DNA of 11,759 nucleotides from Haemophilus parainfluenzae (GTDB taxonomy: Bacteria; Pseudomonadota; Gammaproteobacteria; Enterobacterales; Pasteurellaceae), in NCBI GenBank assembly GCA_018381425.1, contig JAGZRY010000032.1:1-11759 (forward strand), written 5' to 3'. This document shows positions 6,582-11,759 of the stretch, one piece after another. The notes beneath the pieces were generated by a model. The model made no database searches and was not told the DNA's origin. It saw only the letters and a program-made list of their open reading frames with translations. The position numbers were made by a program, and so were the translations under genes. Position 1 is the stretch's first letter, and each line of letters starts with the position of its first letter.

Positions 6582-7417
6582 TACAAGACCACCGTTTTGT
6601 TTTTATACACAAAAATACGGTCATGTAAGGCAAGATCAAGCGCACGGCTTAATACTGTTTTTTCCACATCACGGCCTGCACGCATCATGGCATCGGCAGA
6701 GTAAGTGTGATCCACATTAATCACATTTTGCATAATGATCGGGCCTTGATCTAATTCATTATTAATGAAGTGAGCTGTTGCACCAATAATTTTTACGCCA
6801 CGTTCATAGGCTTGTTGATAAGGTTTTGCCCCAATAAATGCGGGTAAGAATGAATGGTGAATATTAATCACACGATTTGGATAACGAGCGACGAATTCTG
6901 GATTTAATACACGCATATATTTAGCTAAAACAATATAATCAGGTGCATATTCATCAATTTTTTCAGCGAGCAATTTATCGTGTTCCACACGAGTGAGCCC
7001 TTCATGACTGACACAATGGAATGGAATATCGAAGCGTTCAACTAATTCACGTAAATTATTGTGATTTCCAATTACTGCCACAATTTCTACATCTAATGCA
7101 CCGTAGTAATTTTTCATTAAAATATCACCTAAACAGTGCGCTTCTTTGGTCACTAAAATTACGATACGTTTACGTTTAGCGCTGATTAGGCGGCAATTTG
7201 TCCCCGCCGGCAAACTATAATTTAAGTCAGCTAATAAGGTTTCTTCGTTAAAAATGCCTTCCAATTCGGTACGCATAAAGAAATGTTTCGTTTCAAAATC
7301 AACGAACTCATTATTGTGGAGGATATTTAATTGATGTTTGTAACAAATGTTGGTAATTTTAGCAATTAAGCCTTTATCATCAGGACAGTCGGTCAGTAAT
7401 ATTTTCTTTTCTAACAT
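6581..7417 (-). CDS. purU: Formyltetrahydrofolate deformylase
   Basis: A 278-residue enzyme that hydrolyses 10-formyl-tetrahydrofolate to formate and tetrahydrofolate, balancing the one-carbon pool and supplying formate to PurT. Residues 1-80 form an ACT regulatory domain ([16 protein letters not shown]), which in E. coli PurU senses glycine and methionine status. From about 84 the formyltransferase fold begins ([17 protein letters not shown]), with the catalytic trio expected at N185 and H187 in [11 protein letters not shown] and D223 in ELDQGPI. Length and sequence match H. influenzae PurU. No convincing Shine-Dalgarno sequence precedes the ATG (only CTGG at a long spacing), and the hns terminator ends just 23 bases upstream, so expression may depend on read-through or an unseen weak promoter. 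It precedes aroA with a one-base overlap. Confidence 0.96.
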   Translation of the reverse strand: MLEKKILLTDCPDDKGLIAKITNICYKHQLNILHNNEFVDFETKHFFMRTELEGIFNEETLLADLNYSLPAGTNCRLISAKRKRIVILVTKEAHCLGDILMKNYYGALDVEIVAVIGNHNNLRELVERFDIPFHCVSHEGLTRVEHDKLLAEKIDEYAPDYIVLAKYMRVLNPEFVARYPNRVINIHHSFLPAFIGAKPYQQAYERGVKIIGATAHFINNELDQGPIIMQNVINVDHTYSADAMMRAGRDVEKTVLSRALDLALHDRIFVYKNKTVVL

Positions 7418-7440
7418 AATGAATGTTTTGCCAGGTAAAT

Positions 7441-7470
7441 AAAAAAAGAGAACCCATAAAAATGGGTTCT
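7441..7470 (-). terminator. Intrinsic terminator downstream of hns
   Basis: On the minus strand AGAACCCAT (7470-7462) pairs with ATGGGTTCT (7457-7449) around a 4-base loop, followed by C and seven T (7447-7441). It ends hns 18 bases after its stop and sits directly before purU. Confidence 0.87.
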
Positions 7471-7488
7471 ACATAGTCGATAATAAAA

Positions 7489-7893
7489 TTAGATTTCAAA
7501 AGAAGCTAAAGATACACCTTTATCTAAGGCCTTTTGAATCACACGAGGTGTACGACCTTGGCCAGTCCATGTTCTTTCTTGACCAGTTTCATCAGTATAT
7601 TTGTATTTTGCTGGGCGAGGTTCTCGTTTTTTACGGATTGAAGAAGGCGCAGCACCAATAATTGCAGTTAATTCTTCAGCAGTGATGCCTTCTTGTTTAA
7701 TTAATTCTTTATATTTTGCAATACGTGCTCGACGTTCTTGTTCTGCTTGTTCAATTTCCGCGGCTTGAGCACGTTTTTCTTCAACTGCAGCTTGTAATTT
7801 TAAAAGTGAGCTTTCGGCTTGTTCTAATGTTAAATCACGTATAGCAGCACGTAAACTACGAAGGTTCGTTAAACCTTTTGTTAATTCGTTCAT
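7489..7893 (-). CDS. hns: H-NS family nucleoid-associated DNA-binding protein
   Basis: A 134-residue H-NS homologue, a nucleoid protein that silences AT-rich DNA. The N-terminal part (about 1-65) is a charged coiled coil rich in Glu, Arg, Ala and Gln (VEEKRAQAAEIEQAEQERRARIA), the dimerisation region. A flexible linker with basic residues (RKKREPRPA, 87-95) follows, then the DNA-binding domain YKYTDETGQERTWTGQGRTP, with W109 and the Q112-G113-R114 hook that enters the minor groove of AT-rich DNA. The length is close to E. coli H-NS (137). AGAGGT at 7899-7904, five bases before ATG, fixes the start. It is followed by a strong terminator and preceded by a long AT-rich region, which fits the usual autoregulation. 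StpA-type paralogue status cannot be excluded. Confidence 0.95.
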   Translation of the reverse strand: MNELTKGLTNLRSLRAAIRDLTLEQAESSLLKLQAAVEEKRAQAAEIEQAEQERRARIAKYKELIKQEGITAEELTAIIGAAPSSIRKKREPRPAKYKYTDETGQERTWTGQGRTPRVIQKALDKGVSLASFEI

Positions 7894-7941
7894 AAATAAC
7901 CTCTAAATGATGCGTGAATATTTAATTTATCTATGTTCAGT

Positions 7942-7970
7942 ATAATAACGAAAAGTAGATGTTAGGTAAA
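7942..7970 (-). promoter_or_regulatory. Predicted hns promoter
   Basis: On the minus strand TTTACC (7970-7965), a 17-base spacer and TATTAT (7947-7942) form a good sigma70-type promoter. The start is expected near 7935, giving a leader of about 40 bases before hns. A shifted TATACT hexamer overlaps the same -10. Confidence 0.55.
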
Positions 7971-8146
7971 TATTAAATTTTGCAATTAAAACTCAAAATT
8001 AATTGGTCAGACTTCATTATTACAACAATGAATATATCTTACCTTGTAATTGATTACGTATTGTAAAAATAGTTCATAAAATGTTAGCAATAAGTATAAC
8101 TTTTCTGAAAAAGAAAGGAAAAGTTATCTTAGATGATCAGATTTTA
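7971..8146. other. AT-rich intergenic half, no gene seen
   Basis: This stretch between the predicted hns and lysW promoters is strongly AT-rich and has no plausible coding frame, hairpin terminator or tandem repeat. It contains GATATATT (minus strand, 8038-8031), close to the core of the E. coli H-NS high-affinity site. It is a plausible region for H-NS binding and hns autoregulation, but this is inference from composition and one short match. Confidence 0.45.
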
Positions 8147-8176
8147 TTGGTAATTTTATTCATTTTAATGTAATCT
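8147..8176 (+). promoter_or_regulatory. Candidate promoter of the lysine riboswitch-lysW transcript
   Basis: TTGGTA (8147-8152), an 18-base spacer and TAATCT (8171-8176) would start transcription near 8183, just before the aptamer. The position is right for a riboswitch leader; both hexamers are imperfect. Confidence 0.4.
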
Positions 8177-8189
8177 TTCACCATCCTAT

Positions 8190-8365
8190 ACAACAGTAGA
8201 GGTGCGGTCATTATAAGTATTTTCCTAGAGTGGATAGCGTTGAAGGGAAAGGAAAGGAATGATTGCCGAAATCGAATAGGCGTCATCTTATTCGGTTGGT
8301 CACGTCTTCGAAAGGAACGTGACTGTCATAGTTTTTGTGTGTTAACTATGGAGCGCTACGGTTCG
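8190..8365 (+). promoter_or_regulatory. Lysine riboswitch aptamer (L box)
   Basis: The five-helix lysine aptamer can be traced. P1 is 8192-8199 with 8356-8363 (one mismatch). P2 is 8204-8212 with 8258-8266 (two G-U pairs). P3 is 8273-8280 with 8287-8294. P4 is GTCACGT (8299-8305) with ACGTGAC (8317-8323). P5 is CATAGTT (8327-8333) with AACTATG (8344-8350). Conserved core strings appear in order: AGAGGTGCG, AAGTA, GAAGGG, GCCGAA, GGTTGG, GACTGTCA and TATGGAGCGCTAC. Lysine binding should stabilise P1 and P5 and lower expression of the downstream gene. Confidence 0.94.
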
Positions 8366-8399
8366 GTCTGGTCATCATTGTGTCTTTTCTTGCCGTTGT

Positions 8400-8430
8400 C
8401 TCCATTAAATTATTAGGTATAACTTAATGG
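8400..8430 (+). promoter_or_regulatory. lysW start-codon sequestering hairpin and alternative pairing site
   Basis: CCATTAA (8402-8408) pairs perfectly with TTAATGG (8424-8430), which contains the ATG. After one A-C mismatch, TTAT (8410-8413) pairs with ATAA (8419-8422), leaving TAGGT with the ribosome site in the loop. The 5' arm, as CTCCAT plus TAA (8400-8408), can instead pair with ATGGAG (8348-8353) plus TTA (8342-8344) of the aptamer 3' strand. The two folds exclude each other, which fits translational control; no U-tract terminator lies in the leader. Confidence 0.65.
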
Positions 8431-9947
8431 AACTAGTCGATTATTCTTCATCTATTTATTCAATTATACCCGCATTACTTGCGATTATTTTAGCAATTGC
8501 AACTCGTCGGGTTTTGGTCTCCCTCAGTGCAGGGATTATTGTCGGTGCGTTAATGTTGGTTGATTTCAACCCATTGAATGCACTTATTTATTTAAAAGAT
8601 AATGTTGTGGCATTAGTTTATAGTAGCGAAGAAGGCATGAATTCAAATATGAATATCGTCTTTTTCTTAGTTTTACTTGGCGTATTGACCGCACTTTTAA
8701 CCGTATCAGGCAGCAACCGTGCATTTGCTGAGTGGGCACAAAATAAAATTAAAGGTCGTCGTGGTGCGAAATTATTAGCGGCATCTTTAGTGTTTGTAAC
8801 CTTTATTGATGATTATTTCCATAGTCTTGCAGTGGGTGCCATTGCACGTCCAGTAACCGATCGTTTTAAAGTTTCTCGTGCTAAATTAGCGTATATCCTT
8901 GACTCCACTGCTGCACCAATGTGTGTCATGATGCCGGTATCAAGCTGGGGTGCATACATTATTACACTCGTGGCAGGTCTATTGGCGACATATTCTATTA
9001 CCTCTTATACACCGATGGGGGCATTCGTTGCCATGAGTTCAATGAACTACTATGCGATTTTCTCATTATTGATGGTGTTCTTTGTGGCTTATTTCTCCTT
9101 TGATATTGCATCAATGGCACGTCATGAAAAATTAGCTATGGAGCGAGATTATAAAGAAGAAGTCATTGAAGGTGTGAAAGGTAAAGTTCGCAACTTAATT
9201 TTACCGATTTTAGTCTTAATTACCGTCACTGTTTTCATGATGATTCATACGGGTAGTGAGGCTTTAGCGGCAGATGGAAAACCATTTAGCCTCTTAGGTG
9301 CATTTGAAAATACAACAGTAGGTATTTCGCTTGTTGTTGGTGGTTCAAGTGCGGTTGCTATGTCAACATTATTGATTATTCTTGAGCGTCAAGTTTCTTT
9401 ACAAGAATACGGAAAGGCGTGGATTGCCGGTATTAAATCTATGTTAGGTGCAATTGCAATCCTATTCTTTGCGTGGACAATCAATAAAGTGGTGGGTGAT
9501 GCACAAACCGGTAAATACTTATCTTCTTTAGTGAGTGGCAGTATTCCTGTTCAATTTTTACCTGTGATTTTATTTATCCTTGGTTCAGCAATGGCATTCT
9601 CAACCGGGACAAGTTGGGGGACATTTGGCATTATGTTACCAATCGCAGCTGCAATGGCGACCAACTCTGCTCCAGAGTTATTACTTCCTTGCCTATCTGC
9701 CGTCATGGCTGGCGCGGTATGTGGCGACCACTGTTCACCGGTTTCGGATACAACGATTCTGTCATCAACTGGAGCAAAATGTAACCACATGGATCACGTC
9801 ACGACACAATTACCTTATGCGGCAACTGTTGCGACAGCAAGTGCTGTGGGCTACATTGTGGTTGGCTTTACAGAATCTGGTTTAGCTGGATTTGTGACAA
9901 CAGCAGCTGTTTTAGTAGCTTTGGTGTTTATCGTGAAAAAACGTTAA
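8427..9947 (+). CDS. lysW: NhaC-superfamily transporter, predicted lysine importer LysW
   Basis: A 506-residue inner-membrane protein with about twelve hydrophobic segments, of the NhaC/Na+:H+ antiporter superfamily. Conserved polar motifs within membrane segments include FIDDYFHSLAVG (126-137), DSTAAP (159-164), STGTSWGTFGIMLP (392-405) and GDHCSPVSDTTILSSTGA (433-450), typical of the ion- and substrate-binding elements of this group. On homology alone it would be called a Na+/H+ antiporter. The lysine riboswitch directly upstream, and the published proposal from riboswitch regulons that such proteins (LysW) transport lysine, make sodium-coupled lysine uptake the better prediction. The start is ATG at 8427 with TAGGT at 8414-8418. 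It is followed at once by a terminator, so it forms a single-gene transcript. Uptake words lie inside at 8688-8696 and 9347-9355. Confidence 0.88.
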   Translation: MELVDYSSSIYSIIPALLAIILAIATRRVLVSLSAGIIVGALMLVDFNPLNALIYLKDNVVALVYSSEEGMNSNMNIVFFLVLLGVLTALLTVSGSNRAFAEWAQNKIKGRRGAKLLAASLVFVTFIDDYFHSLAVGAIARPVTDRFKVSRAKLAYILDSTAAPMCVMMPVSSWGAYIITLVAGLLATYSITSYTPMGAFVAMSSMNYYAIFSLLMVFFVAYFSFDIASMARHEKLAMERDYKEEVIEGVKGKVRNLILPILVLITVTVFMMIHTGSEALAADGKPFSLLGAFENTTVGISLVVGGSSAVAMSTLLIILERQVSLQEYGKAWIAGIKSMLGAIAILFFAWTINKVVGDAQTGKYLSSLVSGSIPVQFLPVILFILGSAMAFSTGTSWGTFGIMLPIAAAMATNSAPELLLPCLSAVMAGAVCGDHCSPVSDTTILSSTGAKCNHMDHVTTQLPYAATVATASAVGYIVVGFTESGLAGFVTTAAVLVALVFIVKKR

Positions 9948-9964
9948 TCATAAAAGATAAAAAG

Positions 9965-9992
9965 AAAGGGCGTACTTATGTACGCCCTTTTT
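9965..9992. terminator. Bidirectional terminator between lysW and clsA
   Basis: A perfect 11-bp stem, AAAGGGCGTAC (9965-9975) with GTACGCCCTTT (9980-9990), has a TTAT loop and T at 9988-9992. On the minus strand it is followed by TTTCTTTTT, so it can also end clsA, whose stop is 18 bases away. Confidence 0.92.
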
Positions 9993-10008
9993 GTATTTAT
10001 TGTGAAAA

Positions 10009-11469
10009 TTAGAGTAATGGACTAAACAAGAAAAATAACCGCTCTATGATTCGATGATAGAAAGGACGATTGATCCATTCTTGCATATTGAGTGCAGAAG
10101 AATTCGCTAAATAATTTTCATGAAGTGTAGCGACTTCATTGGCAAAATTACGATCTTCTACAGCAACAGTGATTTCAAAGTTAAGCAAGAAGCTACGTAA
10201 ATCCATATTTACTGTACCAACGAGTGCAAGTTTATTATCGATTAACACACTTTTAGTATGCAGAAGCCCTGCTTCAAAATGATAAATTTTGACGCCAGCT
10301 TCGAGTAAATCATCAAAGAATGTTCGACTCGCCCAACGAACCATCAAGGAGTCATTGTTTTTAGGTAAAATAAGCGTGATATCAACACCACGGAATGCGG
10401 CAATACGTAATGCTTCAGCAATATTGTGACTTGGCACAAAGTAAGGTGATGTGATCACAATGCTTTCTCTTGCCGCATAAATAACCGTTGCAAGAGATTG
10501 CGCAATTAAATCATCCGGGAACGCGGGGCCACTCGCAATAACTTGTACAGAATGGGTGTCATTATCGTCAATTTCAACAAGGGGACAATTTGGTAATAAC
10601 AGGGGTAATTCTTCTGTCGTTTCAATTTCCCAATCCCAAGCATGTAAGCTGTTTAAAATTGGTGAAACAGGGCCGTTGATTCTCACCATCACGTCGATCC
10701 AATTGCCTACGTTGCTATCTTGTTTGAAGAAATTCGGATCCACCATATTCATACTGCCTGTGTAGGCAATTTGATTATCGATGATGATGATTTTACGATG
10801 TTGGCGTAAATCAATTCGGCTGAAGAACATCCGGAATAAATTTACATGTAGCGCTTCTGTAATTTCAATGCCTTTCGCTCGCATTTCTTTACAAATAGCA
10901 CTTTTAAGAAAGGCTTTACTACCTACGGAATCGAGTAAAAGGCAAACTTTAACCCCGCGCTGTACGGCTTCTTCTAAGGCTTGTTTTACCTCATCAATTA
11001 ATCCATCATTACTCCAAATATAAAACACCATATTAATGGAATGACGCGCTTGTTGAATATCACGAATGATACTTCGAATGATGCTTTCTGGGGTATCAAG
11101 AATATGTAATTCGTTACCTCGAATGTTTGGAATACCTAAGCGATGGTGAACTAGTTTAAATAAAGCACGATAACGAGGATCCTGGGAATGCGCAACCAGA
11201 TCTTTTTGCCCAGACAGCTGCTGAAGCCATTGTGTATATTTAGGTTTTAATGATTGAAATACTTTGGCTCGGCGAGTACCGAGTTTAATCTCACCAAAAA
11301 TTAAATAAGCAATAACGCCAATCAGTGGCACAAGGTAGATAATCATCAGCCATGACAACGTAGCAGAAACCGCTTGTTTTTTGACGAGTAAACGCAATGT
11401 GACAGAAATAACTGCCACCCAAATTAACACGGGAATAATATAAACCAGTATAATATGTTCAAAACTCAT
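10009..11469 (-). CDS. clsA: Cardiolipin synthase A
   Basis: A 486-residue inner-membrane phospholipase D-type enzyme that condenses two phosphatidylglycerol molecules into cardiolipin and glycerol. Two N-terminal membrane helices (about 6-28 and 38-58) are followed by two HKD active sites: H224-K226-D231 in HRKIIIIDNQIAYTGSMN and H404-K406-D411 in HTKSVLIDNKLALVGTVN. The LRQHRK and LLHTKS contexts, the C-terminal RLFFLFSPLL and the exact length match E. coli ClsA, and favour ClsA over ClsB or ClsC, which lack this N-terminal arrangement. The start aligns with the E. coli start. Its ribosome site is unclear, because the upstream 18 bases hold an uptake word and then the divergent gene; only GCGGT of that word lies at a long spacing. 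Confidence 0.95.
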   Translation of the reverse strand: MSFEHIILVYIIPVLIWVAVISVTLRLLVKKQAVSATLSWLMIIYLVPLIGVIAYLIFGEIKLGTRRAKVFQSLKPKYTQWLQQLSGQKDLVAHSQDPRYRALFKLVHHRLGIPNIRGNELHILDTPESIIRSIIRDIQQARHSINMVFYIWSNDGLIDEVKQALEEAVQRGVKVCLLLDSVGSKAFLKSAICKEMRAKGIEITEALHVNLFRMFFSRIDLRQHRKIIIIDNQIAYTGSMNMVDPNFFKQDSNVGNWIDVMVRINGPVSPILNSLHAWDWEIETTEELPLLLPNCPLVEIDDNDTHSVQVIASGPAFPDDLIAQSLATVIYAARESIVITSPYFVPSHNIAEALRIAAFRGVDITLILPKNNDSLMVRWASRTFFDDLLEAGVKIYHFEAGLLHTKSVLIDNKLALVGTVNMDLRSFLLNFEITVAVEDRNFANEVATLHENYLANSSALNMQEWINRPFYHRIIERLFFLFSPLL

Positions 11470-11478
11470 TAATTTTTG

Positions 11479-11487
11479 ACCGCACTT
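11479..11487 (-). repeat. Uptake word filling the clsA/pseudouridine synthase gap
   Basis: ACCGCACTT (AAGTGCGGT on the minus strand) takes up half of the 18-base gap between two divergent start codons and touches the ATG at 11488. It leaves little room for ribosome sites of its own for either gene. Confidence 0.85.
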
Positions 11488-11759
11488 ATGAAATTAGACA
11501 TTGTTTATCAGACTGATGATTTTATCATTATTTATAAGCCTTGTGGGCTAAGTGTGCATAAAGATCAAAGTGAAATTGGTTTAACCACTTTGCTTGCCAG
11601 GCAGCTTGATGTGCCACAAGCCTGGCTTGTTCATCGATTAGATAAAGTGACATCAGGTTTACTTATTTTGGCATTAAATGCCGAAAGTGCGGCTGAATTT
11701 TTCCGACTTTTTTCTGAACATCATATTCAAAAGACTTATCTTGCACTCAGTAATCAAAA
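11488..11759 (+). CDS. RluA-family RNA pseudouridine synthase, N-terminal part (truncated by window end)
   Basis: The first 90 codons of a gene that runs off the window. The protein has the RluA family opening (DDFIIIYKPCGLSVHKD, residues 10-26) and the catalytic signature HRLDKVTSGLLIL (49-61), in which D52 is the catalytic aspartate, then HHIQKTYLAL. There is no N-terminal S4 domain, so it is of the short RluA kind, not RluC, RluD or RsuA. H. influenzae has an uncharacterised synthase of this type (I recall HI_0042), which may be the orthologue; the RNA target is unknown. ATG at 11488 lacks a Shine-Dalgarno sequence. A TTG four codons earlier (11476) is an alternative start, and an in-frame stop at 11470 limits further extension. 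Confidence 0.88.
   Translation, partial: MKLDIVYQTDDFIIIYKPCGLSVHKDQSEIGLTTLLARQLDVPQAWLVHRLDKVTSGLLILALNAESAAEFFRLFSEHHIQKTYLALSNQ

Larger units (their letters stand above)
161..11487. repeat. Set of twelve exact Haemophilus DNA uptake words
   Basis: AAGTGCGGT or its complement occurs at 161-169(-), 180-188(+), 685-693(+), 2292-2300(+), 2575-2583(-), 2847-2855(+), 3452-3460(+), 4160-4168(-), 6042-6050(+), 8688-8696(-), 9347-9355(+) and 11479-11487(-). That is about one per 980 bases, similar to or slightly denser than H. influenzae. It marks the Hin-type uptake class of competent Pasteurellaceae. Seven copies are inside genes, two of them in moeB and two in moeA; three form terminator arms. 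Confidence 0.92.

Noticed and set aside
8200..8208. AGGTGCGGT within the riboswitch as an uptake word
   Set aside because: It differs by one base from the uptake word and is explained by the conserved lysine aptamer core.
9551..9885. Open frames in other frames within lysW, on both strands
   Set aside because: They overlap the most conserved part of the transporter; their openness follows from its codon use.
10556..11023. Open frames on the plus strand opposite clsA
   Set aside because: They are antisense to the HKD1 region of clsA, with no ribosome sites and no recognisable protein.
1..11759. Mobile element, prophage, CRISPR array, toxin-antitoxin or defence system
   Set aside because: No transposase, integrase, terminal repeats, direct-repeat arrays or paired small genes of that kind are visible; the window is almost fully covered by core metabolic and transport genes.

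Overview
The window looks like a chromosomal segment of a Pasteurellaceae bacterium of the Haemophilus type, possibly H. parainfluenzae or a close relative; the species is inferred. The strongest evidence is twelve exact copies of the Haemophilus DNA uptake word AAGTGCGGT (either strand) in 11.8 kb. The low-GC composition and proteins that closely resemble remembered H. influenzae and E. coli homologues agree with this. I see no phage, transposon, CRISPR array, tRNA or rRNA. All the larger genes are recognisable housekeeping or transport genes.

Layout. The 3' end of pntB (+) ends at a terminator built from two facing uptake words. A small unrecognised lipoprotein (+) follows, then a second uptake-word hairpin shared with the convergent yedE-yedF pair (-), which encodes a YeeE/YedE-family membrane transporter and a TusA-like carrier. 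A 233-bp gap with a perfect 12-bp inverted repeat separates yedE from moeA-moeB (-), the molybdenum cofactor genes, which overlap by one base. folE (+) diverges from moeA and converges on aroA (-) across a palindromic terminator. purU and aroA (-) overlap by one base and lie downstream of hns (-) and its terminator. A 533-bp gap separates hns from a NhaC-superfamily transporter (+). It holds an AT-rich half with the predicted hns promoter and, next to the transporter, a complete lysine riboswitch. clsA (-) converges on the transporter, and a truncated RluA-type pseudouridine synthase gene (+) starts only 18 bp from clsA.

How the genes fit together. moeA/moeB serve molybdopterin assembly, yedE/yedF probably move a sulfur or selenium species, purU releases formate and folE starts pterin synthesis. 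Formate dehydrogenase (molybdopterin plus selenocysteine) is one place where several of these could meet, but that link is inference. The riboswitch marks the transporter as a lysine importer (LysW type) rather than a plain Na+/H+ antiporter.

The most informative structure is the lysW leader. Downstream of the aptamer, the ribosome binding site and start codon can fold into a hairpin. The 5' arm of that hairpin can alternatively pair with the aptamer's own 3' strand. This gives a readable ON/OFF model for translational control. No clearly undescribed multi-gene system is visible.
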